NCBI RefSeq assembly: GCF_030010215.1
Contig: NZ_JASCRR010000006.1
Location: 1-64,000, forward strand
Length of the DNA: 64,000 nt
Reading direction: 5' to 3'
Origin: Tianweitania sp. UT-5YL-CI-8
GTDB taxonomy: Bacteria; Pseudomonadota; Alphaproteobacteria; Rhizobiales; Rhizobiaceae
Under the pieces are notes generated by a model. The model had not been told where the DNA came from. It made no database searches and saw nothing but the letters and a program-made list of their open reading frames with translations. This document shows, piece after piece, positions 7,968 through 16,998 of the stretch. The translations under genes were made by a program, and so were the position numbers. Position 1 is the stretch's first letter. Each line of letters opens with the position of its first letter.

Positions 7968-9113
7968 TCAGCCCAAAAGATCGCGCGCCGTGCGCATGAA
8001 GACTTTCGCGCCGATCGGGATCAGGTCGTCGGGAAAATCGTAATCGGGATTGTGGACGCTGGGGTGGTCTACTCCTGCACCCAGGAAGAACATCGCCGAC
8101 TGCCCGACCGCGCCGAAACGTCCGAAATCCTCGGACGCCCGCAACGGCCGACCCGGCACATGTGGGACGGACTCCGCATCGAGCGCCTGGCGCAGCAGCG
8201 CGACCGCCTCCGGATCGTTGTCGCAGTGATCGAAGATGTCGTGATAGGAAATTTCAAAGGCCAGCCCCGCGCCCTCGGCTGCTTCCCGCACCAGCGCTTC
8301 GGCGCGGCTGCAGAGTTCCAGCATGCCCGCATCCGCCATGCTGCGCAGCGTTACCCAAATCTCGCCATGTGCCGGCGCAATGCCGAAAGCCGCCTCGCCC
8401 ACCGCGCAATGGGTGACCGTAGCCATGGCAAAATCCTCGGACGGAAAGACGCCTTGCGCAAGGGCGGTCAAACGGGGCATGAGCGCTGCGACCGCGGGCA
8501 CCGGCGAAACGCCCGTCTCCGGCATCGAGGCATGCGCTGTCTTGCCCGTCAGCACGATTTTCATGCCGCGCGAGGCGCAATTCACTAACCCTTCGCGCAA
8601 CTCCACATGGCCAAGTGCGATACCGGGCATGTTGTGCAGCGAAAACACGTAGTCGGGTTTGATCTCGGCAAAGAGCGGATCGGCGAGCACGGCGGCTGCC
8701 CCCGCACCATTTTCTTCCGCCGGCTGGAACATCAGCACCGCGCGTCCGCGCTGTGGTCGCTCGCGCCCCAATTCACGCCCGAGAGCCGCGATGATCGCCA
8801 TATGTCCGTCATGGCCGCACAGATGGGCTTTGCCGGCGATGCCGGATTTATGCGGCACATCGCTCAGTTCCTCGATCGGCAGCGCATCCAGTTCCGCCCG
8901 GAACATCACCGTCGGACCGGGCTCGGTGCCGTCATAGACCACGGCAACGCCTTCGCCACCCAGACCCGTGAGAACCCGGTCGGGTCCGGTATGCGACAAG
9001 AACTGCTGCACCTCCCGCGCCGTCTCGCGCTCATCGCCGGAAATCTCCGGCATGCTGTGCAGCTTGCGCCGCAAGGCGACGAGATCGGCGATATCCTGGT
9101 TGCTCAAGACCAT
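7968..9113 (-). CDS. M20-family amidohydrolase/peptidase
   Basis: A 381-aa metal-dependent amidohydrolase of the IAA-amino-acid hydrolase/HipO type. Metal-binding motifs include LCGHDGHMA near residue 97, QPAEENGAGA near 128, and a late ...HNPDYDFPDD element. The usual product is an amino acid released from an N-acyl or N-carbamoyl derivative. Two adjacent ATGs are possible at 9116 and 9113. The second has the better spacing (6 nt) to AGGAG, and longer in-frame starts lack a ribosome site. It is co-transcribed with the downstream racemase. Confidence 0.88.
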   Translation of the reverse strand: MVLSNQDIADLVALRRKLHSMPEISGDERETAREVQQFLSHTGPDRVLTGLGGEGVAVVYDGTEPGPTVMFRAELDALPIEELSDVPHKSGIAGKAHLCGHDGHMAIIAALGRELGRERPQRGRAVLMFQPAEENGAGAAAVLADPLFAEIKPDYVFSLHNMPGIALGHVELREGLVNCASRGMKIVLTGKTAHASMPETGVSPVPAVAALMPRLTALAQGVFPSEDFAMATVTHCAVGEAAFGIAPAHGEIWVTLRSMADAGMLELCSRAEALVREAAEGAGLAFEISYHDIFDHCDNDPEAVALLRQALDAESVPHVPGRPLRASEDFGRFGAVGQSAMFFLGAGVDHPSVHNPDYDFPDDLIPIGAKVFMRTARDLLG

Positions 9114-9187
9114 CATCGGCTCCTTTTGCATCCGAACTAGCATGCCCATTTCATAAGGCACACCCTGCTGATGAATGGAAATCGGAC

Positions 9188-9610
9188 CTATGCCGCCTTG
9201 AGCGAATGAAACCGCGCGGTCGACAGGTCGCAGCGGTAGCTATCGGCGACCGGGTAAGGACTGCGCGCCAGCGCATCGACGGCGTCGATGATCGTATCGG
9301 CCTTCTCGTCGGTCAACAGAGCGCTGAAGTTCAGCCGCACCCAGCCCGGCCTGTCGATTTCGGCACCGCCGTGAAGGGCCTCCCGCAAGGCTGTCGACTG
9401 CTCGGCATCGAGGTCCAGAAGCCGGTGTGCATAGGGACCCGCGCAGGCACAGCCGCCGCGCGCCTGTACCCCGTGGCAATCGCTGAGCATGCGGGTGAAA
9501 AGCTGATGATGGACCTAGCCGCCCTTGGCCGCGTCCCGCACTCGAAACGAGAAGATCGGCAGGCGCGGCTTGCCCTCGCCGCCCAGCAGGACGAGATTCG
9601 GATCGGCAGA
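9188..9610 (-). pseudogene. Class V aminotransferase (cysteine desulfurase-like), C-terminal remnant
   Basis: The C-terminal quarter of a PLP class V aminotransferase is recognisable: DPNLVLLGGEGKPRLPIFSF, then VHHQLFTRMLSD, then GVQARGGCACAGPYAHRLL. The reading frame is interrupted by a TAG at 9515-9517, between the AAKGG and VHHQ segments. The N-terminal three quarters, including the PLP lysine region, are missing upstream of about 9610. Immediately beyond lies the 3' half of an Lrp gene on the other strand. The fragment cannot be functional. Confidence 0.8.
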
Positions 9611-9648
9611 TAGGGCCCGCCTCCGGCATAGTCCCAGACGCTGACCAC

Positions 9649-9846
9649 GCCATGGCGCTTGTCATCGATTTCTATCGTACCGGCGGCGACTACGACTATC
9701 TGCTCAAGATCGTGGCGCATGACATCAACGCCTCTGACAAGGTTTATCAGCGCCTGATCGACAAGGTCGAACTCGATGCCGTCACCTCCTATTTCGCCAT
9801 GGAGGCGATAGAGGATCAACGGCCGCTGCCGCTGCGCGACTTCTAA
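9649..9846 (+). pseudogene. Lrp/AsnC-family regulator, C-terminal remnant
   Basis: About 65 residues match the ligand-binding (RAM) domain of Lrp/AsnC regulators: GGDYDYLLKIV, followed by DKVYQRLIDKVEL and SYFAMEAIEDQRPLPL at the normal C-terminus. The DNA-binding N-terminal half is absent. An ATG at 9652 is in frame but no ribosome site precedes it, and without the HTH it would not act as a regulator. It abuts the aminotransferase remnant on the opposite strand, as expected from a deletion through a divergent gene pair. Confidence 0.78.
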
Positions 9847-9982
9847 GTGTCAAGAGAGGGCAGCCGTCACTCCTTGCGCAAACCCACCGTCCCCCAGCCG
9901 TGACTTTTTGCATCGGGGGCGGAACCGGCCATCTTTGCTTGAGTTCACCAACTATAAACCACATTCGGTCGAACTTGGGGAC

Positions 9983-10243
9983 ATGGCAAAAGTGATTCTG
10001 TTTCCCCTTCCCGCCCGTACCGGCCTCGTTCAATCGATGGTCGACGATCTATTGCGTGTAAATGGCCCTGCCGCCAATGTTTTCTGGCGTGACCGGATTG
10101 CCGGCATCGTTTCCGATCTTCGCCAGTCGGGGGTCGTGGACACTGAAATCCGCACTGAAATTCTATCGCTCCAGGACGCCATCCAGCAGGAATTGCGCAA
10201 CCGCGCTGCCTCTACGCAAAGCCATGGAACCGTCAGCGCCTGA
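9983..10243 (+). CDS. DUF6074-like small protein
   Basis: An 86-aa protein beginning MAKVILFPLPARTGLV, the N-terminus of a small family common in Mesorhizobium and relatives (DUF6074, from memory). It has no signal peptide or transmembrane segment. The middle WRDRIAGIVSDLRQSG and the C-terminal helix LQDAIQQELRN look alpha-helical. Function is unknown. The upstream TTGGGGA is a weak ribosome site. Confidence 0.7.
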   Translation: MAKVILFPLPARTGLVQSMVDDLLRVNGPAANVFWRDRIAGIVSDLRQSGVVDTEIRTEILSLQDAIQQELRNRAASTQSHGTVSA

Positions 10244-10574
10244 TCCGCCCGAAACCAAAATGTGTGGTCTTGCGTCCGGCCCGGCAACCGGCTGAAACAA
10301 TCACGGTCGAATAGACGGCCAATCGAGTGCTCGTAGGTTCGCACCGGTGATTGCCCGCAGCCTCCGACTGTTTGTTGTCGTCTGGAATGGCCTCGAAAAT
10401 TGGCAAGATCACACGCCTTTCAGATGTCGCGCAACAAAACACCACGGCGCGCCGACACAATCGAACCAAAACGAATGCAAGCCGACATCATTACGAAACA
10501 CAAATGATCGAAAAGCGCCTTCGAACGGAAGTGCCGTAGCGTAAACACGCCGGCAATATAAAGGGACGAAGCGC
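10244..10574. other. Intergenic region upstream of the RTX gene
   Basis: A 331-bp gap with no recognisable gene. It must contain the RTX gene promoter. AATATAAAG at about 10554-10562 could be part of a -10 element, but no convincing -35 was found. Nothing else was seen. Confidence 0.5.
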
Positions 10575-13451
10575 ATGATCAACGGAACATCTGCAAGCGA
10601 AACGCTGCAAGGCACCGCCGGCAAGGACGAAATCAACTTCAGCCAGGGCGGCAACGATATCGTCAAGGGATTGGGTGACAATGACATTCTGTTCGGCGGC
10701 AGCAAGTTCGATGCGACCGACCGCATCGACGGTGGCGAGGGATACGACCTCCTCGACCTGACCGGCGACTATTCCGCCGGCTTGACCATGGAACTCGACA
10801 CGCTGCGCAACGTCGAGGAAATCCGCTTCAACAGTGGCCACAGCTACGCGATCAAGACCCATGACGGCATGGTCAAGGCGGGGCAGGTCTTCAAAATCGA
10901 TGGCTACTTCATGTCCAGCGGCGACACACTGGTCGTCGACGGCTCTGCGGAAACCACCGGCAGTTTCCTGATGTATGACGGCAGCCAGAGCAACGACACC
11001 TTCAAGGGTGGTATCAACGACGACACGTTCAGCCTCAGCGGCGGAAACGACACCGTGTACGGCGGCGGTGGCGATGATGTCATCTCGTTCGGCGATTCGC
11101 TGAACCAGGACGATTTCGTTGACGGCGGCAAAGGCAACGACGTGCTCTATCTGCGCGGCAACTATTCCAATCAGCTCGGACTGGACAACACACTCATCAA
11201 GAACATCGAGACTATCGGCGTCAGTGAAGATTTCACCTACAGCCTGGTGACAGAAGATTCCCTCGTCGCTTCCGGGAAGAACCTCTACATCACCGCGGAA
11301 GGCATCACGGGTTCAGGAAAGCTCATCTTCAATGGCTCGGCTGAAACGAACGGGACTTTCGCAATCCGCGACAGCATCGGTCATGACTTTATAATCGGCG
11401 GACAGCAAGGAGACCGTTTCGAGGCCTATCGTGGTGGCTCGGACTTTCTCTCTGGCCAGGGTGGCGACGATACGTTCTACATGAAAGCTTCGCTCGAAAA
11501 CAGCGACATTGTCTCGGGCGGCGCCGGCAAGGACTGGCTCAGCCTGGAAGGCGACTACTCCGCCGGCTTGACCATGAACGCCTCGACATTCAACGGTATC
11601 GAAGATCTCAGCTTCGGAGGCGGCTTCGACTACAAGATCAAGCTGCATGACGGCAATGTCGCCGACGGCGCAACGCTCAAGATCATTGGCGGCTATCTCG
11701 AGGCCGGCGACAAGCTCGAGGTTGACGGTTCGGCTGAGACCGACGGACACTTCGAGTTCTACGGTGGTGAGGGCAACGATATCTTCAAGGGCGGCGCACA
11801 GGACGACTATTTCACCGGCTACCAAGGCGGCACCGACAAGTTCTACGGCGGCGCAGGTGACGATTTCGCCGATTTCGGAAGCAAGCTGTCTTCGAACGAT
11901 TTCTTCAATGGCGGCGCTGGCGACGATGGCGTCTATCTTTCGGGGAACTATGGCAGCCTGACCCTGGGCAGTTCACGCCTCGCCAGTGTCGAAAGCATCG
12001 ATCTGGGCGGCGACCACAGCTACGACATCACGACCCAGGACTCACTGGTCGCAGCCGGCAAGACACTCGCTGTCAGCGCCTATTGGATCGAGACAGGCCA
12101 AAACTTCCAGTTCGATGGTTCAGCCGAAACCAACGGCTCTTTCGAGCTGACCGGCAGCCAGGGCAGCGACATCCTGATCGGCGGAGCTAAGGGTGACAGC
12201 TTCTCCTTCCTGAACCGAGGAGGCAACGACGTCGCCAAGGGCAATGGCGGCGACGACATCTTCTATGTCGACAATAATTTCACCGCAGCCGATCGTATCG
12301 ACGGCGGCAGCGGCGATAACGATACGCTTAGCATCGTAAAAGCTTCTCCGCAGCAACTCGTCCTGGCCAACGATACCATCAAGAACATCGAGCGGATCGA
12401 ATTTTACTCAGGCTACGACTACAATCTGAAACTCGCAAATGGCAATCTTGCTGCCGGCACGGAGTTGACTGTCGACGCGCACAATCTCAGTTCAACCAAC
12501 ACGCTCGTCTTCGACGCATCGGCGGAAACCGCTGGTCATTTTTGGATCACGGCTGGCGCCGGCGACGACACCATCACGACGGGCGCTGGGAACGATGTCA
12601 TCAACGGTCGTAGTGGCGCGGACACCATGTCCGGCGGCAACGGCGACGACATCTATTTCGTCGACAGCGCTGGAGACAAGGTGATCGAAGCCAACGGCCA
12701 AGGTGTCGATACGGTCAATAGCTCCGTAAGTTTCTCCTTGGCCGGCCAGTACATCGAGAACCTGGGTTTTAATGGCGCCGGCAATTTCAACGGTACCGGC
12801 AACAAGCTGGACAATACCATTTTAGGCAACGACGGCGACAACCGGCTCGACGGCGCCGCCGGCGCGGACACGCTGAAGGGTGGCGACGGTAACGACACTT
12901 ATATCGTCGACAACGTCGGAGACGTCGCGGTCGAGATCTATGGCGGCGGTTTCGACAATGTCGAGGCGTCCGTCAGCTACTCGCTGAAAGGCCAGTATGT
13001 CGAAAACCTCAAGCTGGTTGGCGATGCCAACATCGACGGCACTGGGAACAAGCAGTTCAACACGATCATCGGCAATGCCGGCAACAACATCATCAACGGC
13101 ATGGACGGAAGCGACTTCCTGACCGGTGGCAGCGGCGGCGATCGTTTTGTGTTCAGCACGGCCCTGGGCGCGATGAACGTCGACACAATCACCGACTTCA
13201 ACGCGGCGGCCGACAGCATCCGCCTCGACAACGCCATCTTCCTCGGCCTTGCCGACGGCGCTCTCGACGGCTCGGCTTTCAAGGATATCGGCACCGGCAT
13301 GATCGACGCATCGGACTGTATCCTCTACGATTCCGACACCGGCGAATTGTTCTTCGACCGTGACGGATCGGGTTCGACCTACGACGCTGTCCTGTTCGCC
13401 ACGCTCTCCAACCATGAGACGATCAGCTACAACGATTTCCTCGTGATCTGA
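10575..13451 (+). CDS. RTX-type calcium-binding protein with five ~131-aa tandem repeats
   Basis: A 958-aa acidic, glycine/aspartate-rich protein without an N-terminal signal peptide. Scattered nonapeptides of the GGxGxDxx type (GGGGDDVI near 163, GGAGDD near 425, GGNGDD near 687, GGDGNDTY near 769) should bind calcium. Residues 40-660 consist of five units of about 131 residues. Each unit has a xGDYSxGL...I.NIE element and a DGSAETxGxF element; the latter recurs at 123, 254, 385, 516 and 648. The C-terminal 100 residues (ITDFNAAADSIRLDN ... YNDFLVI) resemble the uncleaved type I secretion signal of RTX proteins. Secretion by an ABC/MFP/TolC system outside the window is inferred. AAGGGA supports the start. 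Likely roles are surface layer, adhesion or biofilm matrix. Confidence 0.87.
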   Translation: MINGTSASETLQGTAGKDEINFSQGGNDIVKGLGDNDILFGGSKFDATDRIDGGEGYDLLDLTGDYSAGLTMELDTLRNVEEIRFNSGHSYAIKTHDGMVKAGQVFKIDGYFMSSGDTLVVDGSAETTGSFLMYDGSQSNDTFKGGINDDTFSLSGGNDTVYGGGGDDVISFGDSLNQDDFVDGGKGNDVLYLRGNYSNQLGLDNTLIKNIETIGVSEDFTYSLVTEDSLVASGKNLYITAEGITGSGKLIFNGSAETNGTFAIRDSIGHDFIIGGQQGDRFEAYRGGSDFLSGQGGDDTFYMKASLENSDIVSGGAGKDWLSLEGDYSAGLTMNASTFNGIEDLSFGGGFDYKIKLHDGNVADGATLKIIGGYLEAGDKLEVDGSAETDGHFEFYGGEGNDIFKGGAQDDYFTGYQGGTDKFYGGAGDDFADFGSKLSSNDFFNGGAGDDGVYLSGNYGSLTLGSSRLASVESIDLGGDHSYDITTQDSLVAAGKTLAVSAYWIETGQNFQFDGSAETNGSFELTGSQGSDILIGGAKGDSFSFLNRGGNDVAKGNGGDDIFYVDNNFTAADRIDGGSGDNDTLSIVKASPQQLVLANDTIKNIERIEFYSGYDYNLKLANGNLAAGTELTVDAHNLSSTNTLVFDASAETAGHFWITAGAGDDTITTGAGNDVINGRSGADTMSGGNGDDIYFVDSAGDKVIEANGQGVDTVNSSVSFSLAGQYIENLGFNGAGNFNGTGNKLDNTILGNDGDNRLDGAAGADTLKGGDGNDTYIVDNVGDVAVEIYGGGFDNVEASVSYSLKGQYVENLKLVGDANIDGTGNKQFNTIIGNAGNNIINGMDGSDFLTGGSGGDRFVFSTALGAMNVDTITDFNAAADSIRLDNAIFLGLADGALDGSAFKDIGTGMIDASDCILYDSDTGELFFDRDGSGSTYDAVLFATLSNHETISYNDFLVI

Positions 13452-13458
13452 GGTTGCT

Positions 13459-13489
13459 ATGGTCCCCACCGCTCGTCGGCGGGGACCAT
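13459..13489 (+). terminator. Stem-loop terminator after the RTX gene
   Basis: ATGGTCCCC-a-CCG pairs with CGG-c-GGGGACCAT, a 12-bp stem with one mismatch and a 5-nt loop, 8 bp after the RTX stop codon. Only a short, interrupted T-run follows, so termination may be incomplete. Confidence 0.7.
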
Positions 13490-13646
13490 CCTTATCTGCC
13501 AATCCTCTTTCGATCCTCGCCACTATTCTGCCGGCTCAGTTCAGGATGACGCTGTAAATTCGTCTGCAAAGCTGATAGCGGAAACGCAGCGAGCCGCGCT
13601 GCCGCCGCCGCAAGAGTTGGCAGCGACAGGTGCCGGGGGATGCGCG

Positions 13647-14834
13647 ATGGCAGAGATTTGGAAGAAGCTTGTCGATTGGGGCGGGCTGATCTTGTGGTCT
13701 GTTGTCTGCGTCATCGTCCTGATCCTGGCTTTACAGAATCCTGACGCGCGCTCCGTCGTCGGCAACTACCGCTTCGGCAGCGAGGCGTTCCTGGCGGGAC
13801 AATCGCCCTACAACGTCAAGGTGGCGATGGGGTATCTCTACACCCCTGCCTTCGCCGTTCTCTACATACCATTCATGCAGCTCGGCGCTCATCTCGGCGA
13901 TTCGCTGTGGCGGCTTTTCGGCATCGCGGTGCTCACCTATGCCGTCTATCGGCAGATGCGCCGGATCGGCAATCCCAACCCGATCTGGTTTATGTCCTGC
14001 ACGCTTTTCCTGGCCTTGCCTATGACGGCGGGAGCCTTGCGCAACGGCCAGGCCACGATCCTGCTGACGGGAGCCTGCTGGCTGCTGACCTTGTCGGCAC
14101 TGGAGGGCAAGAAGGCCGAAACCTTCCTTTGGGCATCGCTTGCGATCATTGCCAAGCCGACTGCGATCGTCATGCTGCTGCTTGTCGGCGCCCTGCGGTT
14201 TCGGATGATACCCGTGCTCGTCCTGTCAATCGTGTTCGTGTTGGTGATCCCCTACGCCTTCGGACCGTTCGGATATATCAACAGGCTCAACGGCGATTTC
14301 CTCGGCTTGATGACGGCGATGTCGGTCGATAAATCGGCTGCCTTCATCACCGCCGACTTCACCTCGCCTTTTGCCGAATTCGGGATGCCGATCTCGACAG
14401 ATGTGGCGACCGGCATCCGCATGGTCGTGGCGTTGCTGACCCTTGCGGCGGTGATCTGGTACGACCGCAATCTGGACGCCAAGCTGGTTGCGCTGGTCGT
14501 CTTCGTGCTGGCGGCATTTTACATGTGCGTGTTCAACCCCAGGGTGGAAAGCAGCACCTATGCCATGCTTGCGGTGCCTTGCGGCATGGCGATCACCTAT
14601 ATATGGCAGATGGAGGGACGCGGGCTGTTCCGTGTCCTTTTGGCCGGCGCGCTGATGGCCGCGGGGTTGACCGGCGTCGTCCGCGAGGTCAACGAACTGC
14701 TCCAGCCATGGTTCAGGTCCATAGCCGTGACGGTCATTACCATGACGGTCCTGTGGTGGTACTACAGCCAGGCTCGCCGGTCCGTCCAACATGTGAGAAC
14801 CGGTGCGCATGCCGCATACCAGGCAAAGTCTTGA
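13647..14834 (+). CDS. GT87-type (DUF2029) integral membrane glycosyltransferase
   Basis: A 395-aa polytopic membrane protein with about ten hydrophobic segments. The first extracytoplasmic loop (residues about 30-60) contains NPDARSVVGNYRFGSEAFLAG and SPYNVKVAMGYLYTPAFAVLY. This is the pattern of C-type glycosyltransferases of family GT87, which use polyprenyl-phosphate-linked sugars, with an acidic residue in that loop as likely catalytic base. ATG 13647 is preferred over an upstream TTG because GGGGGATG lies just before it and the anchor helix follows at once. It overlaps the next gene and heads a four-gene operon for a surface glycan. Confidence 0.8.
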   Translation: MAEIWKKLVDWGGLILWSVVCVIVLILALQNPDARSVVGNYRFGSEAFLAGQSPYNVKVAMGYLYTPAFAVLYIPFMQLGAHLGDSLWRLFGIAVLTYAVYRQMRRIGNPNPIWFMSCTLFLALPMTAGALRNGQATILLTGACWLLTLSALEGKKAETFLWASLAIIAKPTAIVMLLLVGALRFRMIPVLVLSIVFVLVIPYAFGPFGYINRLNGDFLGLMTAMSVDKSAAFITADFTSPFAEFGMPISTDVATGIRMVVALLTLAAVIWYDRNLDAKLVALVVFVLAAFYMCVFNPRVESSTYAMLAVPCGMAITYIWQMEGRGLFRVLLAGALMAAGLTGVVREVNELLQPWFRSIAVTVITMTVLWWYYSQARRSVQHVRTGAHAAYQAKS

Positions 14835-15774
14835 TATCGTAACCCCCTTCTTCAACGAGGCGGAATCCGCTGCCGCATTCGCCGCGATGCTGGCCGAACT
14901 CGAGTTGGAGATTGCCACCCGCTTCAACTGTTCGGTCCGCACCATCCTGGTTGACGACGGCAGCCGCGACGATGGCGCGAGCCGGTTTGCGAAAGCTCTC
15001 ACGGGAAACTGGGAGATCATCCGCCTGAGCCGCAATTTCGGCAAGGAGGTCGCGGTCCTTGCCGGTCTCGACCGCGCCGATGCCGACCTGGTCCTGATCA
15101 TGGATGCCGATCTGCAGCATTCCAAGGATGTGAGCCTTGAACTCATCGCATCCCTTCTGGCCGAACCGGAGCTGGATGTGGTCTACGCCGTCAACAGCCG
15201 CGAAGGCTCGCACAGCCGTGGCCGTCTTTCCAAGCTGTTCTACAAGCTGATCAACAGCAGCCAGCGTTTCGACATTCCCGCGAATGCCGGTGACTTCCGC
15301 GTCATGCGCCGCCCCGTCGCCAAGGCCCTGACGCAGCTGCGCGACAAGCGCCGCTTCAACAAGGGGCTCTATGCCTGGGCCGGGTTCCGCGATAAGGCCA
15401 TCCCCTATTCGCCGGCCGAACGGGTCGGCGGCGTCAGCAAGTGGAACGGCCTCAACCTGCTCGCCTTTTCGCTGGAGGCGTTCACTTCGTTCTCCGTCGT
15501 GCCGCTCCGCATCGTCAGCGTCGCGGGACTGCTCGCAGCCTTCGCCGGTGCCGCATACGGTTTGAAAGTGCTGATCGAGGTGCTCTTCTATGGCGTTGCC
15601 GTGCCCGGCTATCCCAGCCTCGCGGTCGGCGTCATGCTCTTCGGCGGTCTCAACCTCGCCATGCTCGGCCTGATCGGCGAATATGTCTGGGTCACGCTCA
15701 GCGAAAGCAAGGACCGGCCGGTCTACATCGTCCGCGACGTGGTCGAAAGCCGCAGCCAGGACGCGCCGCAATGA
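14809..15774 (+). CDS. GT2 polyprenyl-phosphate sugar transferase (GtrB/Dpm1-like)
   Basis: About 321 aa. The GT-A domain shows DIVTPFFNEAES near the N-terminus, VDDGSRDDG as first Asp motif, LIMDADLQHSKD as the metal-binding DAD motif, and GGVSKWNGLNLLAFSLEA near residue 220. Two C-terminal transmembrane helices follow. This architecture makes undecaprenyl-phosphate-linked sugar on the cytoplasmic face. The start is ATG 14809 (a GTG at 14803 is also possible); either overlaps the GT87 gene by about 26-32 bp, so translation is coupled. Confidence 0.88.
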   Translation: MPHTRQSLDIVTPFFNEAESAAAFAAMLAELELEIATRFNCSVRTILVDDGSRDDGASRFAKALTGNWEIIRLSRNFGKEVAVLAGLDRADADLVLIMDADLQHSKDVSLELIASLLAEPELDVVYAVNSREGSHSRGRLSKLFYKLINSSQRFDIPANAGDFRVMRRPVAKALTQLRDKRRFNKGLYAWAGFRDKAIPYSPAERVGGVSKWNGLNLLAFSLEAFTSFSVVPLRIVSVAGLLAAFAGAAYGLKVLIEVLFYGVAVPGYPSLAVGVMLFGGLNLAMLGLIGEYVWVTLSESKDRPVYIVRDVVESRSQDAPQ

Positions 15775-16583
15775 CGCGCGGCATCCGCCTCATCGCCGAC
15801 GACTACGGTCTGTCGCCAGGCGTGTCGGATGCCATTCTCGACCTCATCCAACGCGGCCGCCTGTCGGGCACAGGCTGCATGACGGCGTTTCCCGAGTGGC
15901 CCGATCATGCCGCGCGCATAAGACATCTGCGAACCGTGATCGGCCTGCACCTCACCCTCACCGACCAGCCCGCGGCAACTGGCGCGTCGAGCCTTGCACC
16001 CGCTGGCACCTTGCCGCCGCTGTCGCGTCTCGCCCTTCCCTTCAAGCGTGCAGGCGTGGACGAGGCCGACATTCATTCAGAGCTCGACGTCCAGCTTGCC
16101 CGCTTTGTCGACGCGATAGGCCATGAGCCGGACTTCATCGATGGCCACCAGCATGTACATTTCCTGCCTGTCGTCCGGAAATGGCTGTCGGCACACACAT
16201 GGCGGCAACGGCCTGTTCTGCGAGGCGCGCCGAGATACGAAACCGCCCTTTCCCGCACCGCGCTGAAAATCGCCGCGATTGCGGGCCTTGCAACGAGCTT
16301 CGATGCGGCCATGCAGAAAGCCGGTTTCCAGCTTTGGAGCCCCTTGGCTGGGATCTATGATTGGCAGAACCCCGCCGCCTTCGCGCCAACCATGGACAAA
16401 GCCGTGAAATCGCTTCCGGAAAGCAGCGTGTTCATGTGCCATCCCGGCCATGTCGACGAGATACTGAAGGCGCGCGATCCGATGCTGACCGTGCGAGAAG
16501 CCGAGTACCGCTATCTGGCGTCCGACGTGTTCGGCGACCTGCTCGCCCGCTCCGGCGTCCATGTCGTGAACCAGCCCACATGA
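15771..16583 (+). CDS. YdjC/ChbG-family carbohydrate deacetylase
   Basis: A 270-aa deacetylase of the YdjC (ChbG/HpnK) family. Metal-site motifs are visible: ADDYG with Asp10 and Asp11, GLHLTLTDQP, DGHQHVHFLP and CHPGHVD. The family removes N-acetyl groups from amino sugars. Here it probably trims an N-acetylated sugar in the glycan made by the neighbouring transferases. It overlaps the preceding gene by ATGA and the next gene in the same way. Confidence 0.87.
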   Translation: MTRGIRLIADDYGLSPGVSDAILDLIQRGRLSGTGCMTAFPEWPDHAARIRHLRTVIGLHLTLTDQPAATGASSLAPAGTLPPLSRLALPFKRAGVDEADIHSELDVQLARFVDAIGHEPDFIDGHQHVHFLPVVRKWLSAHTWRQRPVLRGAPRYETALSRTALKIAAIAGLATSFDAAMQKAGFQLWSPLAGIYDWQNPAAFAPTMDKAVKSLPESSVFMCHPGHVDEILKARDPMLTVREAEYRYLASDVFGDLLARSGVHVVNQPT

Positions 16584-16990
16584 CCGCCGAAGGTCCCGCA
16601 AGCCGTTCGCTAGCCAGCAAGCTCGTCCGTTTCGCAATCGTCGGCTTTGCCAACACCGGCATCGACCTCGCGGCGTTCTCGCTGTTTTTGTGGCTCGGCA
16701 TGGCCCCGCTTGTCGCCAACGTCATCGCTTGGGCGGTCGCGGTCGTCTTTTCCTTCGCCGCCAACAGCTTCTGGTCGTTCCAACGCGACCGCACGCTCGG
16801 CCTGATCAGCAGCTTCCTGCGTTTCGTGTCGCTCGGCGCGCTGATCTCGCTCGGCGTGTCGAACCTGTCGCTCATCGCCCTCACATCGACGCTCGGCGTC
16901 TGGCCGGCAAAGATCATCGGCGTCGTAGCGGCCGCGATCCTGAACTTCGTCGCGGCCCGCTGGTCGATCGAGAGCCGGATCGGCCGGTAA
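16580..16990 (+). CDS. GtrA-family membrane protein
   Basis: A 136-aa protein with four hydrophobic helices, opening with KLVRFAIVGFANTGIDLAAF and containing NSFWSFQRDR between helices 2 and 3, both GtrA hallmarks. GtrA proteins are thought to flip polyprenyl-phosphate-sugar across the inner membrane. Last gene of the GT87-GT2-YdjC-GtrA operon, joined to YdjC by an ATGA overlap. Its stop is only 8 bp from the convergent stop of the large minus-strand cluster, with no terminator between. Confidence 0.9.
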   Translation: MTAEGPASRSLASKLVRFAIVGFANTGIDLAAFSLFLWLGMAPLVANVIAWAVAVVFSFAANSFWSFQRDRTLGLISSFLRFVSLGALISLGVSNLSLIALTSTLGVWPAKIIGVVAAAILNFVAARWSIESRIGR

Positions 16991-16998
16991 GCAAGCAC

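Noticed and set aside
10575-13451. Complete type I secretion locus around the RTX gene
   Set aside because: No ABC exporter or membrane-fusion protein gene is adjacent; the flanking genes are a DUF6074-like gene and a glycan operon.
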